Of a stretch of DNA of 64,000 nucleotides, positions 12,345-25,147 are shown piece by piece. The notes below the pieces were generated by a model. The model was not told where the DNA came from. It made no database searches and saw only the letters and a list, made by a program, of their open reading frames with translations. Position 1 is the first letter of the stretch, and every line of letters begins with the position of its first letter. The position numbers were made by a program, and so were the translations under genes. Source of the DNA: Plantago major (lineage: Eukaryota > Streptophyta > Magnoliopsida > Lamiales > Plantaginaceae); assembly GCA_026545765.1 (NCBI GenBank), contig CM048840.1, positions 83,976,877-84,040,876 on the forward strand. The letters are read 5' to 3'.

Positions 12345-12604
12345 CTCCCTCCATTTCAGAAAAATTGTTACATTTTACTATTCTGCTGCGGTTAACTGTC
12401 TCCGCGTTTGACCACAATTTACTCTTAAACGATATTAATAAATAAATTATTAAAATTATATAATGAAAATTTAGTAATTAAATTTTTATTATATAATTTT
12501 ATTAAATTATTTACTATTATCGTTTATGAGTAATTTGTGGTCAAACTCGAAAACAGTTAACCGGTCAAAGTTAAAATGTAACACTTTCTCTGAAATGGAG
12601 GGAG
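12345..12604. mobile_element. Stowaway-type (Tc1/mariner) MITE
   Basis: Ends are CTCCCTCCATTTCAGA and its inverse TCTGAAATGGAGGGAG, flanked by TA on both sides (12343-12344 and 12605-12606). The inverted arms extend far inward (TTAACTGT, TTTGACCACAATTT and their inverses), so the 260-bp element can form a near-complete hairpin. Confidence 0.92.
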
Positions 12605-12691
12605 TATCAATTATCACTTAACACAAATATCAATTTATGATATTCAAAACGTGTTTTGTTGAAGCCGTGATTATTTGAAAATTATATACTA

Positions 12692-12945
12692 CTCCCTCAT
12701 CCGTCCCGCAGAACTTCATACATTTGCCATTTTTAGCCGTCCTACAGAACTTCATACATTACCAAAAAAGGAAGCTACCCCACACCCAACAAATAATAAA
12801 CAATCTCAACTTCACACTTAAATTACATATTTTTCCACTAAAAGTACACTTTTTCCCACCTTTAATATATTCTATCACTACTTTAACTTTTCGCATAAAA
12901 CTGCACGCTAACCCTAATGTATGAAGTTCTCCGGGACGGAGGGAG
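12692..12945. mobile_element. Second Stowaway-type MITE
   Basis: Left end CTCCCTCATCCGTCCCGCAG with AACTTCATACAT, right end ATGTATGAAGTTCT with CCGGGACGGAGGGAG, TA target site on each side. Length 254 bp; a different subfamily from the element at 12345. Confidence 0.92.
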
Positions 12946-12953
12946 TATTGTTT

Positions 12954-13620
12954 AGGGGTGATCATAAAATTCGAAATCCGAAAATTCGATCCAAAAATTC
13001 GATCCGATCCGATGTATTCGGATCGGATTACGAATTATGATATTTTAGATCCGAAGATTTTCGGATTAATCCGAAATTATATATATATTTTTTCCCCTTA
13101 TTCAGCCAAACAAAATACAAAATAGAAAGTTAGCCCTTCATTCCCATTTCCCAAACGGCTAAACCTAAACCAAATCCCAAATCCTCCAAAACCCTAAACA
13201 TGACTCCATCTTCTCAAAATACAAAATAGAAAGCTAATGATAAGGTTTTCATTCATTACTGAATTTACTTCAAAGAATGTAATCGACTAGTCGTTATTCT
13301 AGAACATGAACTCCAAACTTTTTGTATTTGTTATTTTGGACTTGAAGTAAACTTGTGAACTTTATTTTGTTTATTTTGAATGTGGAACTACTGAACTAGT
13401 ATTTAATTTGGCTACGAAATGCTATTTCAGTTTTTTTTTAAATTAAAGTTCGGATTATTCGGATTAAATCCGATCCAATCCGAACATTTTCGGATTAATC
13501 CGAAATCCGATCCGATCGTTCGGATCGGATTTCGGATTGAGCCTTTAGTGGTCCGAAACTTCGGATTGATCCGAACTTCGGATCGGATTGGATCGGATTA
13601 ATCCGAACGTGCACCCCTAC
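12954..13620. mobile_element. hAT-type non-autonomous element, 667 bp
   Basis: An exact 8-bp target duplication, TATTGTTT, lies at 12946-12953 and 13621-13628. The ends are AGGGGTGATCA and, inverted, AGGGGTGCACG. Both subterminal regions are dense in TTCGGATCGGATT/AATCCGA repeats; the centre (about 13080-13430) is non-repetitive and AT-rich. No transposase frame. The left target duplication includes the TA target site of the neighbouring Stowaway, so this element arrived later. Confidence 0.88.
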
Positions 13621-14098
13621 TATTGTTTGTACATATTTTTTAATAATTTAAAGCGTTGCCCCTTTTGAATTATAGATGACACTTATTTAAAAAATAATTA
13701 CTCATTTAGAACATATGAAAGGACTGGTGTCAAAACCTGAAACCGATTCGGAACTTACCGGACTAGATCGAAACCGGATATTCCGGTCCTGTTCAGGTTC
13801 ATTTTCCGGTCTAGACCAGAATATGAACAGCCCTAATTGCGTGTGTGTGAGGGAGAAAAACTTATTAGAATCCGAAAATAGCCTTCCTTCCATTGCATGG
13901 TATTGTGCTATTTGTACATTCAATTAAGCTAACTAAATAAGTACAACAAAATAAGCATGAAAAATGTCCAGTTGTTACAAGAAACTCATCAGGATATAGC
14001 TAGATATTTTAGTTTGTAACTTATTGCATAAAAATCGATAACCAGAAGAAAAAAAACAAAAAAACAAAAAAACAAAAATGATGAATACTAGTATGATT

Positions 14099-16098
14099 TT
14101 AAACTTCAACCTTGCTTTGAGGTAGAACATCAGTTATAACTGATCCTTTGTAGTGATCTTCAACTTCATCATCATACAATTCTTTAACAGGTGATCCTGG
14201 TTCACTTCTAATCACATGTCCTGCTGCTTTAGCTCCACTAAAGCTGCTAATGTTCCCAAAGACCAGCACAATCATCCCAACTATTCCACCCCAAAATGCT
14301 ACTCCAAATGTTTTCCCTATGTTTCCGGTATAGCTGTTGCTAGTGCGAAGCCCACAAGTTCCAAGTGCTCGTGCCACGAGAACCATACTGAGAATGCGCC
14401 TTCTTTACCTGCCGGAGAGCAATCCAGCCATAGAACCCTTCCAAATGCATGGAGCAAACCTGCCAAAGCTTAGACGACTTAATTTTATAGATTTTTGCAG
14501 TAAAAGGGAACTTTGTTAGTTCTGTACAAACCTGCGGCTGTGCCCTGAATAGCTGCAAAGATAAGGAGATGCCCTGTGGCCCAAGTGCTTTTGCGATAGT
14601 AGAACCCGAACCCTGAAGTGAATGTCGATAACAGGAATCCGAGAAGCTGCATTTTCTCAGCGTCGGATTTCATGAGCTGCTGTAGTGGATGGGCTAATGG
14701 AAGAGAGATCAAAGGGAACATGAAGTAGACTAGCCAAATATAAAGAATACTCTCTGTCTGTATGCATAGATACCCCATTGCATAAAGCAAACCCCCTCCA
14801 AAGATGCACATTGTTGTGAAAGACGAAAGGAAAACTCCTGCTAGACTCCCTGCATGTGGATATTTGAAAATCGACATAACATGGGTCAAAGGACTCGAAT
14901 CTGATGAAGAATCAGTAAAACTAGCAGCGAATCTGTTAGTGCTAAATATGTGAATCATTCCTGCACCCCATTTTAGGCCACTGAATATGGACACAACCCA
15001 TAAGGCAGTGAACCGATCTGATCGCCTTAGCATGTGGTACGAGAAGCTCGCCATGATGGCGGCTCCTAAGCATCCTGCAGCTGTGGAGTACAGAGATAGC
15101 CAGCTGGCAAATGATCTCCTGTCTGGGAACTGGCGTTTATGAATGGCGGACCCTGTGAACCCACGGATCATTAGTCCAAGGTGGCGAGCATGGGCCGCAC
15201 CTACTATAGTGCTTGCGGAGACAATGATGGCAACATATGGAGGGAAGATCCACGATTTTTGTAGAAAACCGCCCGGGAGGCAGAATAGGGCCCCAAGACC
15301 TGTGGCTGCTGCTGCTATCAGTTGTTGGCTGCGGCCATGATCTAGGTGGAACGACACAAGGCCGAGTATAGGTGCTGACAGGATGAGGCCTACAATCCAT
15401 GAGATTGAAGTCCATTCTAGTGGGGAGAAGTTGGTGCCTCCAAGCTTGATCGATGTGTGTACTAGCCCTTCATATCTGTGGTGAACATCAAGATTGATTT
15501 ATGATTCAACATGCATAGGTAGATTGATTTGTTGATTCTTTCAAGTTACACACAGAATAGTTATATCCTACGCTTCGTTGATCAAGTACAACCCCCCACC
15601 CCAGCGCATTTTCTGAAGTAAAATTTTAAATCAGCTATCTGATCAACTACAAGTTCCACTAAGTTACAGTAACAGGACGTGCAAGTGATATATAACATTT
15701 TTCTTACTAATGACTAATGAGATCTTAAGTACACACTTACAGGAACATTTCATTGTGGTTGCACTTCATGTCCTTATAGCTCCTCAACCAACCTTGTGAT
15801 GGCTCGGTCGGTTTAGAAACCGTTTGGCTGATGATAAGGGGGAAGACGATAGGAATGAGGACAGTATGCACAAAGTAGGAGCATAGTCCATAGAAGTACC
15901 AAGTAAGAACTTCACTCTTCGTCGGCTTCGCTCGATCCCTCCATATGTTTTGTAAATCTGTTCAGCCCTCTTCAGTTTCATACCAACATGATTAATGTCT
16001 GATACCTCTTCCTTGCTTACCTCATAAGACCTTTCCATGCCTACCTCATAAGACTCTTCCTTGGACCCTTCTTGAATCTGAGGACTGTGCTCAGCCAT
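14099..16098 (-). CDS. Multi-pass membrane transporter-like protein (MFS/Atg22-like)
   Basis: Three exons: 16098-15741, 15475-14532 and 14459-14099, with GT/AG introns. The product is about 550 residues: an acidic N-terminal tail (MAEHSPQIQEGSKEE...), a WYFYGLCSYFVHTVLIPIV first membrane segment, then about ten more hydrophobic segments, the loop DCSPAGKEGAFSVWFSW, and a soluble C-terminal tail ending QSKVEV. The layout and the GKEGAF loop resemble major-facilitator proteins of the Atg22/vacuolar effluxer group, but I do not recognise a named gene. Two one-base frame breaks occur, near 15929 (in GAGCGAAG) and near 14326 (in ACCGGAAA). At both, one base missing from a CTG-type triplet would explain the break, so the gene may well be intact in the plant. 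A real pseudogene is the alternative. Confidence 0.7.
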
Positions 16099-17174
16099 GT
16101 AGAGCTAGCTTTGGTTGAGAATTGGAATGAAAGTCAGAAAAGTTTCTATTTTGGGAGTATGACAATGGTAGAAGTTTGTACATTGATCCATACTAGGGTG
16201 TATAAAAATGGCTCAAGTATGTGGTGGCATGAACATTTCACAGCTGGTTTGTGGAGGTTTCAAGAGAGTTGGTTTTTTGATTAAATTTAAAGGCCTCGAT
16301 TTGTTCACTGTAAAATTGAGTTGTTTTTATACAAGAAAGGCATCTGTGGAACATTCTTTTCATGTTGGAATTTGGTTTTATTCATTGGGACAGTTACCAA
16401 CAGTTGAACAACAGAGATAATAGAATAAACAGTAGCTAGTGTTATTCTTGTTTGTCGAGAGCTAGCGCATAGAAAAACTAGGTGAATGAAAATGAAGTTA
16501 GTTAAAGTTAATTAGATGATCAGAGTCTTAGGACAGTAAGATGCATTGGGGAAGAGGACAATAGATTCTTGTGATAATTAAGATGGACAATTCTTGGCAT
16601 TACAAATCATACTAATGTTTCTAATTAAATAACAGACTTAAACAAGAAAAAATATTTCCACCAAGGATTGTGTGCAATCAAAAATAACATTTTGCTAAAA
16701 ACGTCTAATGTTTTTATACAAACTCTTTACTGTAAACAAATGTTCATGTTTTTTCAAACGTGGACTATTAACATGTTACAAAGAAATTGCAATTAAGTCC
16801 CTAAACTATATCAAATTCTTCAAAAGTTGGCCCATTTTCATAATCTTCATATATGGTCATTCGAAAGTGAGCTTTTTATTAGCCCAAATCAAAACGAATC
16901 CATCAATAATACAACATAAACCACAACTTAATCGAAGATTGAAAAAGAAAAGGTGATCGAGAACACCATGAATGCTCATCCATGAAGGTTTATCCAGCAT
17001 CCTAGCAAGTACGTTCATGAATAAAACCATGGAAGAGCTTTTGCTCGTCCATAGACGAAGCCAAGCTCATCCTCTTTTAATGTTTGATTTTTTGGGGTCG
17101 AAACCGACCCGGTGGGACCGGATTCGACCCGTAAAATTAAGGTAAGTTGGGAACTGGGGTTAGATAGTTTATTT
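16099..17174. other. Intergenic, upstream of the transporter-like gene
   Basis: About 1.1 kb with no recognisable coding frame. It should contain the promoter of the minus-strand transporter gene. Confidence 0.5.
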
Positions 17175-17189
17175 GAACTTTGAACCCTT

Positions 17190-18418
17190 TTTCTTTTTGA
17201 AAAGGTAGAATGCATTCATATTATTTAAATCTAATAGAGCTACAATAGTCCTTAGCTATTACAACCGAAAGTCACTCCGGGCAAGCATCCCAAATAAAAT
17301 TAAAACATACTAGATTATTACAAAATGTGCCTTCTTGGGCATTTCTTCCAAAAGTCTTGTTGCTTGCTTCTTTGGCTAGATGATCCGCCACCATGTTTTC
17401 TTCTCGGTACACAAAAGTTATCTTCACTTGGCATAGCTGCCTCAAAAGCTTCCTTGAATCTTCAAGTATGAGTTGTTGGTGCGGTGTTGCTGCAACCTAC
17501 CTGTTTAGACAAGAAATGAGGAATTTTGAGTCCGTTTGTACACAAACTGATTGTAACTGTTCCATTGCACATAGTTTCAATCCGTTCCTTAAAGCTACTA
17601 ATTCTGCCATGTTGTGATCAGTTTTCCCAATAAAAATCGAACTTGCTTTAATGAACTCTCCTCTTGTGTTTCTGAGTATTGCTCCAGTTCCTGCATTTCC
17701 ATTTGTAAGGCAGGATCCATCAATGTTTAGTGTGTAGTGATCTGGATCTGCCTTCCATTTGCATATGCGCGCTGTTACTTGTTTTGGTTTTTTTTCCAGG
17801 AAGGCAGAGTTTTTGCTCTTTTAGTGTATTGATCAGTTGATTATGATAGGCATATTCCTTGATTTCCTCCTGCCTGGAAATTTTGTTGTTTCTCAGTTTC
17901 CATATAATCCAGCAAGAGGTTATGATTTTCAGTTGTTGCTCAGAGTTGTGAGGTAACTAGAAAAGTGTTTCAGTAAACGTTTTATTCTCATAGTTTCTGA
18001 TTTTCAGCCATTTGGTTAGTTTAGAAGTGGCAGGGCAACTGAAAAACAGATGTTGTGTGATTCCAGGGTGTTGGTTGCAAATGACACAAGTATCAGTTTG
18101 CAGAATTTTTTGTTTGTGAAGTCTAACTGCTGTAGGTAGTATGTCTAGTGTGACTAGCCAGGAGAAGAATTTGATTCTTGGTTGGAGATTTAAATTCCGT
18201 AGTTTGTTCCATGGGAGGTTTGGCAGGTATGGTGGCTCCATTATATTCATAAGAAAATAATAAGCCTTTTTCACTGAGAATTTTCCCAACACAGTATGTT
18301 GCCAAAGAACAGTGTTGTGGTTTTCCTGATCTTGTATTGGGATTCCTAGAATCTCATATACAATGTTAAGAGGTAGTTTTTCCTGTAGTTTTTCAATATT
18401 TCAGGTATTATTAATCAG
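17190..18418 (-). pseudogene. 5'-truncated LINE (L1-type) retrotransposon fragment
   Basis: On the minus strand the fragment encodes a reverse-transcriptase zinc-binding domain (about 18290-17957; LPWNKLRNLNLQPRIKFFSW, then CVICNQHPGITQHLFFSCP) followed by an RNase H domain (about 17770-17340; LNIDGSCLTNGNAGTGAILR, MAELVALRNGL, VADHLAKEA). These are the last two domains of plant L1 ORF2. The frame has breaks and the reverse-transcriptase core is missing. The insert is bounded by a 15-bp direct repeat GAACTTTGAACCCTT (17175-17189 and 18419-18433), with a T-rich run at the 3' side of the element, as left by target-primed insertion. Confidence 0.9.
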
Positions 18419-18672
18419 GAACTTTGAACCCTTCCTTAACATCTCCATTGGTCGGTACATGTAAACTACTATTAGGGAGTAATAATAAAAAGCATTCACC
18501 TATCAATCCCACTTATACAATGAGACAATTTTGGCAGTTTAAGGTTTTTATTAATTACATTAATATATTAGAAAAGGATCCACTTAGCACATAAAGTAAG
18601 AGAATGTATCCAAATGCTTGGGTGGGAATGCTTGGGAAAAACCGAATTTCCCTAAGAATTTTAAATTAAGAT

Positions 18673-19038
18673 CAAGGTTGTGAATCGCGTATCGCGACGC
18701 ATCGCGTCAGGCCCAAAAAACCGGGATCGCAGATTGCGGTTGCAATCGCGGGCGGGATAGTGAAGTAAAACAAAAAATAAAAATAAAAAAGGCAAAATTT
18801 ATAGAATGAACATATAAGTACTATATAAGTACTTATTTAGTCATATATTACTTCAATATGCATTTATTTTCCTTTTTTTCCCCTTATTTTTCTGCTAATA
18901 AGTTATCAGTGAGGGTAAAATTGACATTTTACACCCACTAAAACGCATCGCGTCCAGATCGCGCCCTGTAGCGGGCACCATACTTGGTGGCGGGATCGCG
19001 CGCTATCGCGCCCGATCGCGCCGCTATTGACAACACTG
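18673..19038. mobile_element. Non-autonomous hAT-type element, CGCG-rich ends
   Basis: Left end CAAGGTTGTGAATCGCG, right end (inverted) CAGTGTTGTCAATAGCGGCG. Flanks ATTAAGAT (18665-18672) and ATTACGAT (19039-19046) match at 7 of 8 bases, as expected for hAT. Both ends contain runs of ATCGCGxxGCG motifs around an AT-rich core. The local CpG density is far above the surroundings. No coding frame. Confidence 0.8.
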
Positions 19039-19284
19039 ATTACGATGATGTAGGTTTTATATTACTATAATGTGGTGGTGACACAAATCATGTAACCATG
19101 CTTGGGATGACACTGTCACTATTATGACCTATGCTCCAACGTGCAACGATAAGCAGATAAAAGAGTATTACTAAAACCAAAAACCCACTTAAGGGCATAG
19201 TAAAGCCTTAAACCAATTCTAACCTCTATAATGTCTAGGTTAGCCCTATACACCATCAAACTAATGTCTTGTGATCAAACCTCA

Positions 19285-22200
19285 CTAGTTAGAGACATGA
19301 TATTGTGATTCAACACCATATCTATACATGTTACTTTGTGATTCCACTTCATAGTGATACTGATACTCCGTACGTTGCTGTTCTACTTCAAAATGCTGGA
19401 TGCCATTAGATTGTTCATGCACGTGATAATTCGAATGCTGTCGGGAGGGAGAACCAACTGCGGTTGCAGTAGCAGTTTGATCTTGGGGCCGAGTTTTATC
19501 AACTCTGACTTCAGATAACTCAACTTCGTCAAACGAGTGGAAAATCGGATGCAAGTATGCATCAGCCAAGTAAGACTTGAAGTTGGCATCAGCTTCAGTA
19601 GTGTGGTCTTCTGCATCCTTGGTTACTGCTTCCTGAAAATACGAACACAGGTAAGTAACCAGAACAGTCAGAACCAAGAAGTTTATCAAACAGTTTACAA
19701 GTTTACTACTTCAAAGTTCAAACCAACTTCTCAGAATCAGCTTCTGCAGATTTTGTCCGCTCAAAGCTGAATATAATAATCTTTCCAATATACAAACTTC
19801 CCTACTATATATGCTCCAGAAAAGTGATATTCTAGTGCAAACACCAAGCAAGTTTCCGAAGGGGAACCAAGCTTCTGGTTGTTTGAAAATAAGTTGCATA
19901 AAGCTGATTTTTCACATAATAACATTCTGGTTTCTTATTTTTCTTTCTTTTTCTTGGTTTCAGCACTTCTTGCAAACACCGTACTATTTGCTTTACATAA
20001 TTTTCATCTCTTGTAGTATTAAAAACTTATATTTCAAAATAATTCTAAGCTCTTGCCACCACAAAATAAACAAGAAAACGAAAGCTAGAACTAGTCCAAC
20101 CTAATGATTTAGCATAATACATGCCTGCTGCCAAACAGTATGCTACATTTGCTTTTAAGAATCCACATTTGCATCTTTACCTCAAGAGGATACTTTCTGA
20201 ATGCAGGTTCGAAGCGATGCTTGCAATACTGGTGGAAAGCCAATGTCAATATCGGTAACAATACAAGCAAAGGAGTCGACTTTGCTGCCTTCTTTGTGCT
20301 TAACAAGCCCATTAGGAGCAATTGTGATATTACTAAGCTGGCTATAATTCGAGCATGAACATGAGGCCAAAATGCAGCAGCACTCTCGTATCGTTGATTA
20401 TAAACATTGATAATCTGCATTATCATGAAAAATTGCATTGTGTTACATAACTCAACTTAGGAAACCCAAAAAGTATATTCAAGCAAGTTGGTGCTGCTTA
20501 CCTGGTGACGATAGACAAAGTATGCAAAGGCAAAGAAGACCAGTAAAAAAGGAAGAAGGATTGGGGTGACAACCATGTACACAATGCCCAGAAGAAAATA
20601 CAATTGAAGAGTAGGTATAGCCTCTGGCAAATCGACTCCACCTGGATCCATTGCTTTATCCAAGTCCCTCTCAGTTTTAACGATGAACATGTTTTTCAAG
20701 TGAAATATTACTAAAGGTTTCAACCGGAGAATTTCACCGGCAATTCCAGCCCAACCATCAACCATTATGTATGTAATGAAGAAAGTAGCCTTCATCGGTA
20801 TTGATACTCCAATATTTCTAGGGATCCTGCAAACAAGAAAATTTTGCAAATTTCATTCAAATTCTGCTCCGTACTTTTTATAGGAGAAAGTAAAGTAGGA
20901 AGAGGTATGCAAAACATTACTGTGTAGGTGATTGATGAAGAAAAGCATGAAGCTGCTGAAATGCTGTTCCCGTAGCTATGCTCCCCAAGAACACATTTAC
21001 CAACATGAAGTAATAGTATTTTGCAGCAGTTTTACGTTCTAATACTGATAGTGCCACGTGCCCTTCTATTTTTGACATAAACATCAAAATTTTGGGAAGA
21101 ACCATCAAAAAGATTTTAAGAGCTAAACCAGGAAGGAATCCCTGCATGAATGACTTGATAACTTTCCTGCACAACAATCAGCCAATTAAGTACAAAATCA
21201 ATGGGAAAAAACAAAAATATAAATCGAAAAATGGAAGCACAAAACAAGTAACACAAAATAATCTTTCCATTATAATTCACACTCACCATTCGATCAATGG
21301 CCTGAGGAATGGAGCTACCTTCTCCAACCCTTCCAGATTTGCCAACGATTGAACAAAAGCAATAGGTACCATGTAACAGAAGATCAATGCAAACACTGAT
21401 ATAGATATCACGAGTTTTCGCATGCTAAGGGAGAGAAATGGTATCGCCAGGTTCTTCCAGTACAAGTCACGAGGTTCAGGGGCCCAATTTGTTATCCACA
21501 GAGTCGGGTTTTTGCTCTGCTGTGTCTGTGCACAAACTGCTGCACCCCATCTTGAGTTGAACGATACAAAGGCAGCTGACATCACAGATTTTGGGTCTTT
21601 CAGAATATTCTGGCGTTCCATTGTCAACTAAGATCAAGGTGAGAAACAAAAAAAATAAAGATGATCTTATTAGAAAAGAAATTCAGTCGCCAGCTGAAAC
21701 AATATTAAATTAGGTCCTTGTAATCGAAATTATGGAGCAAACTCACTTTGTGATCAAGATCTCTAAGTTTTTCCCTGTAGAAGTCAATGGAATCGATTTT
21801 TTCACCCCAAAGGCCTAGGAAGCCTCTCTGCATATAAATAAACATTGTGAGCTATCAAATGATGTTTTGATCTGGAGGTAATAAATTCATACCATTTCCC
21901 CAAGCATACCTTTCTAGTAGGCCTCTTCTTGTCTGGATGCCTCTCAAACTTAAGTTGGTTGTAGTCCAACCAATTTTGAACTCGATTTCTTTCTTTAACC
22001 AGTTTGGCAAACTTATTAGCGTCGTACACGGGCTGAAACAAGGCACATATAAGGTAATTACAAGTGGGAAGGACAAGTCATATTAAGATTACTTGAGATT
22101 GGAGGCATATTTTCAGAGCTTGAATTCTAAAAAGTAAAATTTGAAATCCAAGATACATTATTTCACATACCTGATGACATAGATAGTGCTCTGGATGGTT

Positions 22201-24902
22201 TCTGCGAAAGTAAGTCTCAACACTATCAGATATTGAGTGTCCAGAAATATGCGGCACATTCCTAACAAGTACCTAAAAAAACAAAACCCATATTAGAGTT
22301 GATAAACTGCTGTCCGAATGACACATGAATTTCAACAATCGTCCCCGTATATCACCAACTAATATAGGCAGAGCAATCGTGTGAGACTGTAAGTTCTGTG
22401 ACCTGATGCAAAACAATCAAAAAGGTTTTATGTACTTAACGCACAGAAACTCTTCATTAATTAATCTCTTGTAGTTGGACAGTTGAAGTTTCCTGGATGC
22501 TCATTATCAAACAAAAACCAAAAACTTATAGATAGGAAGCTGGAAAACAAATCACAAGTATGAGATGCTGTGGAATCGAAAAGAAAAGGAGCAGAAGAAC
22601 AGGCAATTATAGTTTTCCTGTCAACTAAATGTAGGACATTTGCCAAATTTCCACCTGATATTTCCATATTGCAATAGATATTTGGTTTCGACTAACCGTA
22701 AATTGTTCTGCCCGCCTGCCTTGCCCAGCTAAAAAGTTCAGTCGCATTGAAACAACTCTACCATACTCTTTGTAAAGCAAGTAACAGGCCCATATGGTAA
22801 ACAAGTACTCCAATGATATATGGACAAAGAACCTGTTCAACCACAGTTTATTTTGTTAGACATGTTGTTGCTGAAATATAACATAAAGATAAAGAAAACA
22901 GAAGAAACCATGTTTTACTAATTTATTGAGTGGCTTTATCATGAAAACATACTTGTAGGACTCGGGACGGATATTTGATATTGAAAGCTTGTCTATGTCA
23001 TTCACCACCAGGTCCCTTCGAAGAAAAAATAAAGTTCCACCATATGCATTCACTGGAATCAGGACTACGAGTGCTGCTATAGCTATCGGCCCAAATAATT
23101 TCAATCTGCCACAATTTCAATGACCAAAAACTTTGTAACTAGACCAAAAAATAATCATTGCAGTTACAGTATCAAGATTTAAAAAAAAAAAGGATGCAAG
23201 TTCAGTTGTAAGTAAGCCTAACTTTTCAGTTATAAAATCTACTTTAACTTGCAGGAACACCAATGATAGGAGTCTGCTGCATCAAGATGCATTCAGATAA
23301 ATTTATACTATTATAAAATGCTCCATCGTATCAGTTCAACCATGAAGCCTATCCATTTTTTATTTTTTTGGAAACCATTATGTAGTTAAAAATTTCACAA
23401 CTATACTTAACAATAACAGCAGCAAAGTGAGATTTGATAACAAGAGAATAAATTATACAACTGTATGTTGTAATGTTAAGAACATTTGAGGAAGTTCGAG
23501 AGTGGTGCAGGGACTAAGATACTCAACAAGCAGGCCTTTTAGCACTTGAAGAATATTGCCGCTGTTACTTTTATACTATATTATAAAACTAATTTATATG
23601 TGACAAACCCATGCGGTTATCTGACAATAAGCTTGATTTAATTTTAAACTTCATGTGAGCTTAGAAATGCAGAAAAAAATTGTCCCCTTATATCACGATC
23701 ATGAGTTTAAAAAAGCAGGTGAATGCAATTATAGCAACTTTGGAGAACTAACAAGCATACTTGATAGCCATAGCATCTAACAGGACCAGGTCGGTATATA
23801 GCACTAAAACAATAAAAACTAAAGTTAAAAAAAATTCAAGCATTTGACATCAAGTTAAAAATCAAACATTATAACTCAATTTCTACTCCACTTAACAATT
23901 ATCCTTCTCTTTCTACCATACTCTTTCTCTCTCTTTGACTTTTATAATCATACTAACAATCTTAAATCAAACAAACAACATTAAAACCAATCAAATAACC
24001 TTAAAAAAATCAATTCTATCACTTCATTCTTACACACATCAATTCTATCTTACACACCCTATAAACTTATAAAATTTTAACTCTATCCCAAACACAATTT
24101 TCTGTAACTTACCTTTAACTCAGTTGCAATTCATCGACTAATTCATTACTTTAACTCAATATTTAACTCTATACCAAACAATCACATGGTCTCTACAGCC
24201 TCATGTAGCAGTGCAAATATAAAGAAATTAACCCAATAAAAAAACTCAATACCAGCTTCACCAGGAAGGGTTACATTAAGAAAACAGAAATACATAAAAG
24301 CTCGTAAACCCTGGCAATTACTTGGGTATAAGAACAGTTTGAAACTTCCCAACACATAATTAGAACAGAAAGCAATAACAGTTTTTACTTTTTACTAAAA
24401 GGCCAACTAGTAACACATAAACAGGTGAGCAAATAGAGTGTATTAGTAATCATTACCACAAGTATAATTACACATAAACAGGCATGGCTCTATATAATTT
24501 ATCCGAAAGTGCAAATCCAGCAGGTTTAATTTCGAACACACCAAAGGTCGAATTTTTCTTTAGTAAATGCTGAATACGTTAAAAGTACCCAAGTATGTAA
24601 ATCCTCAAGAAAACAGCAGAATCAAGACCAGCATGTTGAATAATCTCAGGCTCAGTCATTTTGAGAGCCTGTGGCATCCAATTAAGGAAAGAGAGATAAG
24701 TCCTGAAATCCAAATTCACGAATTTGCCCACCAGACCACCCATACTTCTGGGATTAGTCCTCTTTCCGGCAATGTACCATTTTGGGAAATAAACCCTGTC
24801 ATTGATAGGCTGAATTCTGAGCAGAGCAAAAGCCAGCAAGAAAGCAAGAGCACCCAGTATGTTCAGAAGCGCAGAAACCCCAATGTCCCCAACACTCGCC
24901 AT
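19285..24902 (-). CDS. OSCA1: OSCA1/CSC1-like hyperosmolality-gated calcium-permeable channel
   Basis: Eleven exons join in frame with GT/AG introns: 24902-24589, 23105-22953, 22832-22697, 22272-22171, 22032-21910, 21827-21747, 21627-21287, 21166-20921, 20826-20502, 20414-20181 and 19632-19285. They total 2403 nt (800 aa plus stop), the usual length for the family. Residues 8-28 form the first helix (GVSALLNILGALAFLLAFAL), followed by INDRVYFPKWYIAGKR, the N-terminal membrane part (to about 175), the cytosolic PHM7_cyt domain (about 195-360; VLVRNVPHISGHS, ANKFAKLVKERNRV, AAFVSFNSRW), the 7TM pore region (about 375-640) and a Tyr/His-rich tail. OSCA proteins are dimeric plasma-membrane channels opened by osmotic or mechanical stress. 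No lesion was found, so the gene looks functional. Intron 1 is about 1.5 kb. The subfamily (OSCA1.x) is likely; the exact orthologue is not assigned. Confidence 0.95.
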
Positions 24903-25120
24903 TCTGCTAAACTATTTCTCGGACCTCAACAAACAAAGAAAGAACAAAAGAAAGAGTAAAAGGGAATAAAACGAGAATAGTTTGTGTGAAAGGTGGGAAA
25001 GAATAGTTTTTGGGTAGTCTTTACAGGGTTTAATGAGGTTTTTGTTTTGAGAGGAGCATGTGAAAGTGAGACTTTGTGGGTTTTCTTTGGGATTTTCCAA
25101 ACAGGTGCAGAACAAAAGGA

Positions 25121-25147
25121 GAAGAAGAAGAAGAAGAAGAAGAAGAA
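25121..25147. repeat. (GAA)n microsatellite in the OSCA 5' leader/promoter
   Basis: About nine GAA units lie roughly 220 bp upstream of the OSCA start codon; on the transcribed strand they form a TTC pyrimidine tract. Confidence 0.85.

Noticed and set aside
13730..13840. CCGGAxxTTCCGG-rich stretch that could be another hAT end
   Set aside because: Only one side is recognisable; no partner end or duplication found.
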